From Didymella arachidicola (lineage: Eukaryota; Ascomycota; Dothideomycetes; Pleosporales; Didymellaceae): 64,000 nt of DNA. The stretch lies in the NCBI GenBank assembly GCA_016630955.3, contig CM049999.1, positions 744,001 to 808,000 on the forward strand. The letters run 5' to 3'. A program made the translations under genes and the position numbers. This document shows, piece by piece, positions 33,804-44,663 of the stretch. The notes beneath the pieces were generated by a model. The model made no database searches and was not told the origin of the DNA. It was given only the letters and a program-made list of their open reading frames with translations. The number at the start of each line of letters is the position of its first letter. Position 1 is the first letter of the stretch.

Positions 33804-34930
33804 ATGAAGCTGCGTCTGCGCTCTCTAATCACGACGGTGGTATTCCTCTCTTTCGGTCGAGCGATAGGTGCAGCAAGCAGCGATACTCATAGTGCGCCTA
33901 CCATCCCTCTCGCGTTAGACACGCTAATGATTGCAATCTCAGTTGCGCGCTCCAACATCTCCTCACCCCTCTCAAATTCAACATCGCCCGTCGCCTCCCC
34001 CTACCATGCGCCCGTCCCCGGTATCGTCACGAATTACACTGCCAACGACAAGAACAACCATCCACAAAACACGAACTATAGTGTCCCCTTTTCTGACCTT
34101 GTCAAGTCGCCGACTCCCGTTGGCCCGAGGAGGCGAAGATGAAGGCCATGAAGTGGCGGGGTTGGGCCACAGTCGAGGTCAACTTGTTCTCCGACGCCGT
34201 CAACACCTGTGGCAACCTCACAGGGCCCCTCATCTACGGCGCAGTCTGGCAGACTCTGAACATCCTGTGTCCCGCTAAGGTTGGCAACAACCATAGCCCT
34301 TCGTGCTGGCGCGAAAGCACGCCGCTTGGCATCAGGCGCAAGTCGAGTGATGGGGAGTGGGCAGGTAATTGTTTTCCGCTGAGACATTTCGCTTATGCTA
34401 ACTGCATGTTCCAGAATCTCTTTGCCAACTCAGGGTCATCAGCTCCAACTTCGGAAATCCGGCAGCGCGTACAGCGTTGTTCGGGGCACTCGCCGCCTCA
34501 TACGAAGCACAGACGGCCAACGACATGAACTGCTACACAGTCAAGGATGCCGACTACAACAACCGGTACTGCAACGTCGCTATCCAGACTTCTGTCTTCA
34601 CTGAGGGTAAGTCTTTGCACGCAGTGGGCATGTGGATTTTGGCTGACCATTACTGTAGACAGCCACATCTATATATCTCTGTCCTCTGACTGGTCGCGAG
34701 AGGAGGATGAGGACGAAAAGGATGGCGACTGGAAATGTTGCGAGACCAGGGAGTATGTCGACTCGAAATTGGACACCGGTGACGTGCAGCGGTTCAAGGC
34801 GCTCTACCCGACGCCGCGCAGCAAGCTTAGGAACGTTGAGTGTCATAGGGAGTGCTCAAACGACCAGCGGATGACAACAATGGACGTCGATAGGAGGCTC
34901 GTGCATGTCATAGACAAGGAGTTTTTCTAG
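33804..34930 (+). CDS. Secreted Cys-containing protein, unnamed
   Basis: A predicted 312-residue secreted protein from four exons: 33804-34020, 34107-34364, 34415-34606 and 34659-34930, with introns of 86, 50 and 52 bp carrying GTATCG, GTAATT and GTAAGT donors. The signal peptide is MKLRLRSLITTVVFLSFGRA. A Ser/Thr/Pro/Asn linker follows, then a globular part with about ten cysteines (NTCGNL, NILCPAKV, PSCWRES, SLCQLR, MNCYTV, RYCNVA, WKCCETRE, NVECHREC), consistent with disulphide bonds. An acidic run (REEDEDEKDGD) lies near residue 240. No catalytic motif is seen. It could be an effector-like or cell-wall protein; neither is shown. The first intron is the least certain. Confidence 0.65.
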
Positions 34931-34995
34931 TGACTGATTGCGGTCGGCGGTGAGCGGGTTGCAGCTTGGTGTGTATCTTCCGTTTGGCCTGTGGA

Positions 34996-35610
34996 TTACG
35001 CCCAGAAGAAAAGCATGCCAGATGAATAGCGTGATGAGCCTCTTTCTTCATTCCTCATATAAATGTGCTCGATTTGGTGCTTCATGATCCGCAGATTATG
35101 ATACGCGTACTTCTTGTGGCGCACAAAAGCTTGTCTCTTCTTGTCCAGGGTCACATTTCCTCTTGGTGCACATGCTCGCCTTCCACGATCTTCTTTCTTA
35201 TCATCATCACCAGCAGGTGCATACACCCTCTGCCTGTCCCTTGGCCGTCCTCGTACTCGACCTGCTTCTCGATCTTCATGCTGTCTCTCATCACCATTTT
35301 CTCTCTCCTTTATCATTCGGACATCGATATTGCCGGTGCCCCTACGCCCCTCTGGTCTCTTGACCCATAGTCCTTCTCCATCGCCCTTCCCCAGCTCCTA
35401 TATATGACGGTCGTACTCCCTATCGCACGCACACCTGCCTTCGTCGTTCTGGCGCAGAAACACAACCTCTGGAGTTTTACCTCTGCGCGGGGGGATTGCA
35501 GCAGCAATCCGGGCGTGACCGCCATCGGGGTAGCGGGCGTTGATGTCAGCCGCAACCCGCCGATATGGGTCCCTGGAGGTAGTAGAGAGCTTAGAGTTCT
35601 TGCTACTCAT
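34996..35610 (-). CDS. Charged hypothetical protein, with one in-frame stop or an intron
   Basis: Two minus-strand open segments lie in the same frame: 35610-35401 (ATG at 35610, MSSKNSKLSTTSRDPYRRV onward) and 35397-34996 (ELGKGDGEGLWVKRPEGRR onward), divided by a single TAG at 35398-35400. The second part is very basic and acidic (KKEDRGRRACAPRG, DKKRQAFVRHKKYAYHNL). The TAG could lie in an intron: a GT at the codon after CCA GAG and the AG of the TATATAG stop bound 69 bp, a multiple of three. It could also be a true nonsense change. I do not recognise the family. Convergent with the secreted-protein gene. An RNA-binding guess would rest on charge only. Confidence 0.4.
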
Positions 35611-35874
35611 TGCGAGAATTGGATTTCTGTCATTAGCGTTCCAGGTGTGGGTATACATAAGGCAGTAGGTATTCGCACACATGACCCTGGACATAGTCAC
35701 GCATCTGAAAGTGGCACATGTCTATGAATGTTTGTCATTGAATCATGCAATCGTGAATGCCTCCTGGCTCACCCTAAAACGTCAAATAACCGTCCTGCTC
35801 AACCTCAATCCTGGAGGTGCTCGTGATGCTTTACAAAATCCCAAAACTGCCAACCCAAATACCTCCCCAGGTAT

Positions 35875-37359
35875 TCACTCGATACCGAAAACGTCGTCAG
35901 CAGCGTCACCCCAGCCCATACCAACTTCGTGGAGACCCTCAGTGGTGAGGAGATTGGTGTACTCCCCACCACCGAGGACCATACCCTGGAGGTAGCCAGT
36001 GTTGTTGCCGTAAGGGGTCTCAGGTGGAGAATGGTAGAACTGGTGACCGGTCGGCGTAGCCGGGAGGTATTCAGCCTCGTAAGGGAACTGCTCATTCTGG
36101 ATGTTAGCGGACTTGACTTTACGAGGTGGCTTCTTCCACTTGTATGGAGCCTGGAGGCCTTCTCGATCCTTGTTGGTGTAGGCTCGAGGGAGAGTGACAA
36201 TGAGAGATTGTGTGGCTTCAAATCGGGTAGGCTTCTTTCGAGGTGTCTTGTTAGCTTCAGGTTCAACGGAGAAGTTCGTCTTGCCAGGTGTGCCGAGCTT
36301 GTTCTTACGAGTCCAAGCCATCTTGAGGTTAGGGATAGAGTGGCCAGCATCAACTTGTTTGCCGCGGAGCTTGAGGAGAGCTTGCTGAAGGGCGCCTGCG
36401 GTACACTTCTCGCCGACAACCTGCGCAGCTTGTTCAAAGGGGATTTGGACCCCGATCTCTCCACAAGCCCATACGATGCCAAGGCATACGTTCTTCCAAT
36501 CATCATCAGTCCACTTCAGGAGTTTGGGGCGAGGCTGGCGGGGCTTACGTGGCCCCCCATCCTTGTTGAGCTTGGGAGTCTTTCGGGGACGCTCATCCTC
36601 AGACTCGCTCGCGGCGAAATCGCTATCCTCAGCAGGGGTAGCACTCACACTGTATGATTCTTGAGCGTCTTCTCGTTTGAAGTCCATTTCGTGGCCATCG
36701 TGGACGTGGTTCTCGTGGCTGTCGACTGCGGGCTTAGCACCTAGATGACCGGGAACAAAGGTCTCGATGCTACCAACGTGCGAAGGCTCAGCGTGACCGT
36801 AGGGCGAAGAAGAGAAGGTGTCAACACCGTTCGTGTAGAGTGGTTCGCCAGCGCCAAAGGAACCAGGGAAAAAGGCCTCAGCGCCGTCTTGTTGAATTGA
36901 CTGGGCAGTACCATAGGAACTAGGGTAGAAAGACTCAGGCAAGAGCGTGTCGCCGGACAGAGACTGCACGAAGTTGGGAGACTCTGGCACGCTGTTGCTG
37001 TAGATGGAAGGCTCGTCGAAGAAAGCCCGGCCGCCGTGGGCAGGATGGTTCGGCGGGTGAAAGGCATCGTAGTGGTAAGGGCCGAAGCGAGTGCTATCAA
37101 GGTTGGCTGCAAAGTTGAGACCTGAGAACGGCGCGTTGAAGTGAAGCTCGTCCATATCGACGGCCCGGGCGGTGTCGACCACAGCTTGACGGTGATTGGC
37201 CTGCATAATGTTGATCTCGTCGTGCTTGCGCTTCCTATCAGGGGTCTCTTCCTTCATGACGGGTTCTTCGTTGGTGGTGCGCGGCGCAGGCCCAGCTTGC
37301 TTCTTCTTGGGCTCGCTGAGGACTTCTCGGACGCGATCTGGGTGCATATTGTCGTACAT
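35875..37359 (-). CDS. Myb-like DNA-binding protein, putative regulator
   Basis: A 494-residue protein from the ATG at 37359 (MYDNMHPDRVREVL). The N-terminal half is low-complexity, Ser/Pro/Gly/Phe-rich with an imperfectly repeated pattern (EAFFPGSFGAGEPLY, DTFSSSPYGHAEPSH, ETFVPGHLGAKPA). A basic segment (RPRKTPKLNKDGGPRKPRQP) precedes a Myb/SANT-like helical domain near residues 285-350 (KLLKWTDDDWKNVCLGIVWA, CTAGALQQALLKLRGKQVDA, IPNLKMAWTRKNK), a block I recall from unnamed Pezizomycotina proteins. It is probably nuclear. The open frame continues upstream to about 37660 through two predicted leader introns, so extra N-terminal residues are possible. Confidence 0.7.
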   Translation of the reverse strand: MYDNMHPDRVREVLSEPKKKQAGPAPRTTNEEPVMKEETPDRKRKHDEINIMQANHRQAVVDTARAVDMDELHFNAPFSGLNFAANLDSTRFGPYHYDAFHPPNHPAHGGRAFFDEPSIYSNSVPESPNFVQSLSGDTLLPESFYPSSYGTAQSIQQDGAEAFFPGSFGAGEPLYTNGVDTFSSSPYGHAEPSHVGSIETFVPGHLGAKPAVDSHENHVHDGHEMDFKREDAQESYSVSATPAEDSDFAASESEDERPRKTPKLNKDGGPRKPRQPRPKLLKWTDDDWKNVCLGIVWACGEIGVQIPFEQAAQVVGEKCTAGALQQALLKLRGKQVDAGHSIPNLKMAWTRKNKLGTPGKTNFSVEPEANKTPRKKPTRFEATQSLIVTLPRAYTNKDREGLQAPYKWKKPPRKVKSANIQNEQFPYEAEYLPATPTGHQFYHSPPETPYGNNTGYLQGMVLGGGEYTNLLTTEGLHEVGMGWGDAADDVFGIE

Positions 37360-37684
37360 CTCCGTGTCCTTCCAGTCAGCGTAGATATGAGTAGTTGAGC
37401 GCACCCTGGATGTAGTCAGTACAGTTTGGTGGAAGCTTCGTGCAGCAGATGCAATATACCTGGGCTTTGAGCGTGTTGGTGGAGCTGTGCGAGGAACGCC
37501 GGCGATAAGAGCACCCTGAGAACAGTCAGTACATGCTGCACAAAATGCTTTTGGGAGAACAACAATGCCACTCGTTGCCATATCTAGGTCGAGCGTGGAG
37601 GTGGCTGATAAGAAAAACAAGGCTGCACGTACTAGACAGACGAGGCGAAGGTGAACACCCAAAGCTTGCCAAGAAAGCCCTCAT
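37360..37684 (-). other. Spliced leader of the Myb-like gene with a possible uORF
   Basis: Two introns are predicted on the minus strand: 37632-37516 (donor GTACGT, acceptor CTGACTGTTCTCAG) and 37459-37406 (donor GTATAT, acceptor CTGACTACATCCAG). After splicing, an ATG at 37684 opens a frame of about 45 codons that ends at a TGA (37378-37376), 16 bases before the main ATG. The other frame is open into the main protein, so an N-terminal extension is an alternative reading. Confidence 0.45.
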
Positions 37685-39983
37685 TACCCACAGGGTACAG
37701 CGTGGGGCTGGACGTGTGCAGCGTGCGGAGGTAACTAGCGTGACGGGAAGGAGGCAGGGGGCACTCGACTACAGCACCCGTCCGACTGCTCTCGACGCAG
37801 GCCAGCAACACCGAGGTCTCCACTGGCCGGTTTGGTGCTGCACTAATATGTGCACCGACTGACAACAAGCTCTAAATACGGACGATGATGGACAGCTCAA
37901 GGCGAGCAGACTTTACACCATTAGCCTGGTTAGCAACAGCGGCATATGCGCAGAGCATACCTCGTAACGCACGACTAGCTGTGGGGCTCAGCAGTTGCTG
38001 ATGTATTCGCTATTGGTCGACTTGTGCGTTGACGGCGAGGTGAGAGAGGCTCGCGAGCGCGGCCGGGCTAAGAATGGACGTCGAAGATATGTGGCTGAAT
38101 GAAGTGCTGGAACACTGCGTGCAAGTTGAGAAGTTCTGAAGCTTGCTCGCTCTTTCAGAAGTGTAAGAGCGGTGGCCGAGACTCGTAGATATATTTCGAG
38201 GCTTCGAGGCGTGGTGTCGGTGGCGGCCCGAGTCACGTGTCGAGGACGAGTTCACCGCGGCTTCCGGGCGTCGATCCTCAACAAGTGGGTCCAGACCAAG
38301 GGCAAACGCCAATCGAGTTTGACAATTTGATTACGTTTCTGGCCTAGCTTTGAGTACCAGGGTCTTCGTATTGTAGCGTGGCTCCGAGTATCGGCGGCAA
38401 AGTCCATGGGTTTCGTAGACAGCATCGCGTTCTCAAAGTGGAGGAAGTTGCCCGAGGAGAGTGACCTGACTCAGGGTGCCGGTGTGCTGGGCAGTAACAC
38501 CTATTGTGGATTCGATAGGTAGACTGCATTGTTGATGTTTCGACAACAGAAAAGTGTTGCAGGTCCAGGGCGGTACACTCAAATGAAGTGAAGTAACGTC
38601 TGAGAGAATCTTGTTGTGAAATGAACAATGCAGCGCAACGTCCAAAATAAACGAAAACAACAGAGGGATAGACGGGCGACGGACATACTCACGACAGAAC
38701 GACCGGGCGAGGAGAAGGGGTCAGCAAGGAGCTCAGAGCACTGAAAGAGTCCCAGCCATGACACAGTCTCTGTCTCCTTGAAACCTTGCAAAACTTAGAC
38801 CTTTTACATAGTTCGTGGGGGTTGTAACGGCAGTCCAGGTCTAGACGACGCTGACGACAGCCTTCATCATACCCCTAGCCCAATCACATTGGTTGCTGTG
38901 GCATGCCCAGGTCGTAAGGTGATTTGCAGACAGCCCGGCATGTGTTCCTCCATTTGTAGCGTTAGTGATGCTGAGTCGGGTGTTGGCGGGCTCATAGCGG
39001 GAATGTTGTGGTCATTTAAAGAATAAGAAGCGACCGTGCAGCGTCTCTGCAGCAGGATGTTGAAATGTGTGGCGCGATTTTAATGAGATGGGTAGACGGA
39101 AATATGATCGACGTCCTTCCGATGAAGGGAATTCATGTCTAAGAAGATAGATTAGTATGCTGTCTGATCAGCGAGTGCTCATGTGACATGCGTCGAGCAT
39201 GCAGCCACGGGAGCACCTGACGAGACAGAGTATGACGCTTTGCAGGATGATATCCTGCTGTACACTGAGCACATTCCTGCAACCGTGGACGGTCGAGGCC
39301 ACGCAAAAGATGAGGCGACATGCCGTGGAGTCGTGTGAACTTGAACCTCTCCGCTGAAGGCTCAGTTACGAATGCTCAAATTCTGTTTAATGACACGGCA
39401 AGCTACGCCAAAGAAGTCACGGGCGCTCATCCTAGTGTCTCGCTCAAGATCGATTTGAGGGCCTCGAGAACTGGGACTGACGGTCTGCGAACACGTACAG
39501 ACGCGCACGAATGCGTTCGCCAGTGGCCGAGAGCATCGTTGCTCATGGCTGCGGAAAGGACAAGCCTCTGGAAGAGAAGTCGAGGAGCGGCGCTGTTGCC
39601 CCTTATTGGTAATTCTGCACCTGGACCGCATATGCGCCGGTCTGAAGCTTTGTGAGAGTCTGCCGGATTTTCCGCGCTGGTCAGCTTAAGAGAGGAGTTG
39701 AGTTGGATGTGGGAGTAAGGTTGGAGATTGGAGGGGCTGGGGACCGCCTTTGCGCCATGCACAGAAAGGAACGATTCGCTTGGCGCGACTGGAAACAAGG
39801 GCTAGCATGTTCACAACAAGAACCCTGGACTGCCGTGATTGACAAGTGAATGCATTCATTACTATAGAGCTATCTGTTCGGCCATTAGTCTTTGCTCTGC
39901 ACCGTGTAATGCTGCGATACGGGAAGGGAGTGATGCTTACCTGTATCTCGTCCTGATCGAGGCTCTCCTGCAATCTCACAGAC
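37685..39983. other. Gene-poor stretch, upstream of the Myb-like gene
   Basis: The first several hundred bases are probably promoter and leader of the minus-strand Myb-like gene. Beyond that no conserved gene is seen. A coding-like plus-strand segment without ATG lies near 39168-39341 (GAPDETEYDALQDDILLYTE onward), followed by an open frame at 39320-39655. These might be exons of an unidentified gene or decayed sequence. Confidence 0.4.
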
Positions 39984-40301
39984 GTGCAATCCTGTGCAGG
40001 TATACCGGAGCTCGTGCCTGATCGTGAAGACCTCCCTGTAACGTTGTCGATGCGTTTGCAGGATGTCTTCAGCGTGATGATTGATCTGAGCCGCAGCGGC
40101 TGCGGTCCTTCATTGAGCTGGGGCATATTGAAAGCACCGATGAGCTTGCAGGTGCAGCACGCAGCCTGGGATGATGCTCTCATCCATAGCATACGCGTCG
40201 AGCTCGTATCGTGCCCATCGCCTGTGGGGTTATGGCTTGGTGCTCCCAATGATGAGGCTATAGGAGCTTTCTCCGCACAACCAACATCTCAATCGACGTG
40301 A
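39984..40301 (+). other. Candidate coding segment, unidentified
   Basis: An open plus-strand segment that reads like protein (GIPELVPDREDLPVTLSMRL, WDDALIHSIRVELVSCPSPV, ending in QPTSQST and TGA). It starts near an AG acceptor (CTGTGCAG at 39999) and has no good ATG of its own, so it may be the last exon of an unresolved gene. No family recognised. Confidence 0.25.
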
Positions 40302-40608
40302 CCCCTTCGACCTTCGACTATCGTCTGCCTCAACGCCTGCAGCAACTTCGAAATTCCGCGTACCCCATCGTACTGCAAAGCCGAGTTGCAATCTCGTTGT
40401 CGACTGATGGTAAGTGCTCCTCGGAGGCACATTGCCGTCCTGAGGCGCAACCTCACTTGCAGCGCGCAAGCCCTCCTTGCCCGCCCGCCAACCGAACAGA
40501 TTAGCATCACGATGTGCCTTGATCTCGCCTCGAACGTCCTTCCTGCACGTCTAGCATGACCAGACGTGCCTCTTACCGGTGAATAGGTGCACGAATTTAA
40601 CCTCGTGC

Positions 40609-40809
40609 ATGGCTATACCCCTCGACCTTCGGTCCGCCGACCCACGAACCTTGCAAACCTTGCCCCTCGATCACGAAGCACTTGCCGGACTGGAAAGGTC
40701 CGTCACGAACAACACAATCGTCTCGGGTCTGCCGAACAGAAGAGCCGTAGATGCGCGCTTCAGCTGCGCGTCTGGGCAGCGATGGTGCCGTCCTGGTGGT
40801 GTACAGTAA
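40609..40809 (+). other. Candidate coding segment, unidentified
   Basis: An ATG-started frame (MAIPLDLRSADPRTLQTLPL onward) of 66 codons with C/G-ending codons common, like neighbouring true genes. No splice partner or family was found, and chance cannot be excluded. Confidence 0.2.
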
Positions 40810-41060
40810 CCCGGCTCCCTGCATGTCGATACCGCTCCGGGCTTCGATCATTCGGTGCGCAAGCCTTGGGCCTCCCTTAAAGATGGAGAAGGATTCCCAG
40901 AGCTAGTAAATACAGTCCTGGCAAGCACGTCTTTGTGTCATACACGGACCCAGTTTTCGAGGCTGGAAGGCGTATAGGACGTCAACACAGACACGTGTGG
41001 CCTCTTGAATAGAGAGGACCCAAGTCTGCATCTCATCTGCATACACATGTTTTGATGCTG

Positions 41061-42326
41061 TGTCCTCAAGGATGTGCAACAGCACGGCTACCTACGTGTT
41101 GATGGTGCCATCTACTCGCACAATACGATCGACAAATCTCTGGATCAGGCTTTCGGTCACGAAGCAGCCTCGCAGATGGCGCATGTGGAGGATTTCAACA
41201 CGTCTCCTGAGGTACGAACAGGGAAGATCAGCCGTGCGCCTAACCTGCTCGTTTTTGTGCTGTCTTGCAACATAGTCACGCTTGCGGGGTCGCACAGCAG
41301 ACAACCCTTGTCTGTTGCGACTGTCCTCGGGTCTTTCGCCGTTCGGCAGACAAGCCTTTCGAACGTTGCTTTTCGATAGGGACGCATCATGAAGCTACAA
41401 CGCGAGGCGCTGGAGAACACGAGTGTGGCTCAGAGACAGATCCAGGGGCGGAGAAGCATCTCACATTTGTCCACACGACTGATCCTGGGCTTTGGTTGTG
41501 CTCCTCAGAGACAGCGGGGTACAGCGGCTTTCTGCATGATGATGCTCCTGATAGGTTCGATCACCCTGACTCCTGGACTGATCAGCCTTATCCATCGGTC
41601 CGGTTCACGAGCTGCAGGTGGTGGACACTGCTGTACAGAATTTGTGGACCAGCAAAGCTTCCGGTGAGCTTCGCCTCTGCTTGTGTATGCTGCAAACCGC
41701 GCTGTCGTATCCGTATCTGTGGCAGTCTGCTGCAGCTCGGCTTCCTACATGGCGATACCAGTCAGCCTTTCATCACCCAAATCGCAAAGCTTCAGATCTT
41801 TCCTTTGGGCAACGAAGCAATGCTGAAGCTTGCGAACATTGGCTTGCAGCAAGAACAGTTGGAGGCGGCGAAGCTTTGGCATTTGTCGCCGTGGTCAGTA
41901 GCCCTTGGCAAACATGCAATCTGCCGACTACAGCATCCCCCTGTGCAGCAAAAGTACACGAGTGGGCATGATACTTTGCAGCCAGCAAGCTCAGGCATAC
42001 CTTTCACCGGAGCACATGGTCAAGGCTCGATTCCTCCCACAGCAGCTTTTGAGCTCTTGGTTTGTCCTCCTTGTTTTTCAATGTACGCTTGGAGCCAGAA
42101 GATGCTGTTTGGCCTCCATACTAGCTTTGCCGATCCCGTCAAATGCCCGTGTGCAGGTCCGTCGGCGGATTCTCTGTACGGTTTTTCCGTTCAGGAGTGG
42201 AGCATGCGCGCGGATTGGCGTAATCAGGTGGAGGCATGCCGCCCTACTTGCTCTTACAGCGCATGTAGGCAAGTCCTTCGGCGTTGTTTCTGCAGAGGAG
42301 TTATCGGCTTCCGGAGGGTTCGCTGA
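41061..42326 (+). other. Long coding-like block, unidentified
   Basis: From 41265 to 42326 one plus-strand frame stays open for about 353 codons without an early ATG, well beyond what is expected by chance at this base composition. Upstream, another frame (41074-41379) reads GYLRVDGAIYSHNTIDKSLD, then FGHEAASQMAHVEDFNTSPE. A GTACGA donor at 41212 and an AACATAG acceptor near 41275, with a CTAAC between them, may join the two. Cys is frequent (CDCPRVFRRS, VCCKPRCRIRICG). The protein cannot be named, and the exon structure is unresolved. It may be a lineage-specific gene or a decaying one. Confidence 0.3.
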
Positions 42327-43320
42327 TCTTCACGGGGCTTTCCTGCTCGAGCGCTACCTTCGGCCGCGTCTTCGAGCTTGAAGAGGGAAGTTGTCGATGT
42401 TGACGCGGGCCGTCATCTGTGTCGCCTTGAGGCTCGTCCTGCCTGCGAGCTTGCGCGAGTGGGGTCGGCATGCACCTTGAGATAGGGGAACGTCGGGGCC
42501 CGTTGAGAGAGAACATTCACAGAGCCATGCTCGGGAGTGCTGCGAGCCTCTCGCTGCTTTTCCAATCGGTAGCCATGTTGGATGTTGGTATCGTCGTTGT
42601 GCGGAGGGGGAGAGCTCGCCGCGGCGTGCCTCACCACCACGGTAGCGCCAACGCAAGAGGCAGGACGCAGCCTACGAGCTGTTGGGACAGCCAAAATGGC
42701 GATCATGCTTGAGCTACGTTTAGACACCTACGAGCCCTGCATCACGCAAGATCTCAATTGTCTTAGCAGAGTGCATGCAGCAAACTTCTTTCGTAGACGA
42801 TTTGTGTGCTCAGCAGTGCTGTGCAAACACGCGCATCATCAGTGTTGATCCACGCAAGAAGTTCTCCAGCTACACAAGAAGAACACCATGCCCCTGGCTT
42901 GAGTTTGAATATGGATCGGGCATGTGCCTCGTCTTCAGCGCGTTCTCTCGCAACAGGAAATCGAGCAAGATGTCCGGACTGCGCCAGGCAGTATTTGTCT
43001 TCTATTCTGTGGACCAGGATGGCCTATACAAGAGGATTCTCAACCTCCCGGAAGCTCTGAAACGACACCATGCTCATCATGGCGATGCATCTCTTCATTG
43101 CAGCCGGCACTTTGGTGTTACCACCGCAAAAGACTCCTCGCATCGAATGGGCATCGCCACGTTGGGCTCGTAGGCACCACCGTCACCAACACCTGGAGGC
43201 CGGACCCACCTCTGTCACATCAAGGGCTTTTCGGCCATATAATACTTCCAATTCTCTGAATGTTTGCCATCTAACGTGTGGCGGCGAGCACTGGCAACCC
43301 TGAGAGAACTTTACTAACAC
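42327..43320. other. No gene seen
   Basis: Several overlapping frames of 80-130 codons occur on both strands, none with a domain or clear splice pattern. The stretch ends just upstream of a short tRNA-like repeat. Confidence 0.4.
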
Positions 43321-43321
43321 G

Positions 43322-43392
43322 TGGTCTAGGTCAATTGCTTGAGCTCGAGCGTTCGATTCGCTCCACCACCTTGGGGTGGCATTCTTTTTTTA
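43322..43392 (+). repeat. tRNA-like structured element, copy A
   Basis: A box-A-like TGGTCTAGG (43322) is followed by a T-arm-like hairpin: stem GAGCG/CGCTC around loop TTCGATT (43347-43363). A second hairpin CCACC-TTGG-GGTGG follows (43366-43379), then GCATTC and a run of T (43385-43391) like a Pol III terminator. It lacks a full anticodon arm, so it is not a normal tRNA gene. A second copy lies 400 bp downstream. Confidence 0.45.
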
Positions 43393-43715
43393 CACATTTT
43401 GTTGGCCTTCACGTTGTCATGGTGAGTAGACGGCATTCGAATGCTGTGTGACTGGTGCTCACAGGCATGGCATTGTCCACTGGCGCCGCAAACTCTTCTT
43501 TTTGCGTCCTTTACGTCTCCAGCGTTCTATCTCACTGCTGGAGATGCAGTCGACAACTCTGACCAGCAGCGGTACTGGCCAGCCTCGCTGCAGGCCTGGG
43601 AGTTGCCATCACCTCTGGCAATCAGCACATCTTGGGCTATATGATGTTATCAAACGGCACTGTTTTTCATCAAATAACAGATGGCGCTGATCACTGATAA
43701 CGCTTGAAAGATCGT

Positions 43716-43787
43716 TGGCTAACATTCCACAGGATCAAAGCAGAGCGTGAATTCGATTCACCGCTACCTCGGGGTAGCATTCGTTTT
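43716..43787 (+). repeat. tRNA-like structured element, copy B
   Basis: A box-A-like TGGCTAACATT (43716) is followed by a hairpin GTGA/TCAC around loop ATTCGAT (43747-43761), a second hairpin CTACC-TCGG-GGTAG (43764-43777), then GCATTCG and TTTT. The order of elements matches copy A, but both stems differ by paired changes, which suggests that the fold rather than the sequence is kept. Confidence 0.45.
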
Positions 43788-43799
43788 GGTGATTTTTGT

Positions 43800-44663
43800 G
43801 GTGTCATTATGCTCCTAGACACACGACCAGTACTCTGATTGAGCATGTTGCTTGTTTTTGACGATGCCCAGTCCAGGGCCATAGTGCCATGTTTGATTCT
43901 TTTAGCACGCCTGAACGACACTGAGAATACGCGTGTGATCACAGGAGCTTACTATCCTAAGTTCTAAACCTTTTGATTTGCCTACGTTGTCAGCCTGGCA
44001 AAGTCGGGAGGCCCTTGGCGGCAGGCTGCACATCTCATAAATTAAGGTTCGTGAGCATGACCTTGGTAACGACAATCATTTGGCTGCAAAACAATCATAG
44101 GACGCATTTGAAGTCTGCAAGATTACGAGTGGGTATCCTAAGTAGACATCTGGGCCCGTCGAAACTCCCGCGCAATGGCGACGCTCCGCCGTCCTCGCGG
44201 CTTATGTTTTCTTGAATTTTGTACTCTCCGTCTGTTTATTCTTCCTCTTCGTTCTTTCCTCGTTCTGTCTCTTTCTCATCCTGATCTGCTGCCTGTTCTT
44301 TCGCTGGCTCTCTTATATCTGCCGGCAGCTTTGCGATCTCGTCTCCATCCTCCTCCTCATCCTCCTACTCCTTGTCGTCTGAGCTCTCGCCAGCACGCCA
44401 GCGGAACCTCCCATATTGAGCAACGTGGTATCCTGGATACTGGCTCCAATGTACCCGTCCTTGTCCATAAGAATGGAAAGACACTGCAAAAAGCCTCGTA
44501 GACTATACCCAGTCCCGCGAATGTTCTCTTATGCAGGCATTGAAGCAGGCGGGAAGGATCATGCGGTGCTCCTGGAGATGAGCAGGACGTTTTCGATGTC
44601 CTGTTTGTATGCGTGGACGAGAGAGGAGGATATTTGGCGTCGAAGAAGGGAGTATGCGAGGAG
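43800..44663. other. No gene seen; pyrimidine-rich tract
   Basis: No recognisable gene. From about 44210 to 44400 the plus strand is rich in CTT and CTC triplets, a low-complexity pyrimidine tract that reads as Arg/Glu-rich frames on the other strand. Confidence 0.4.
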
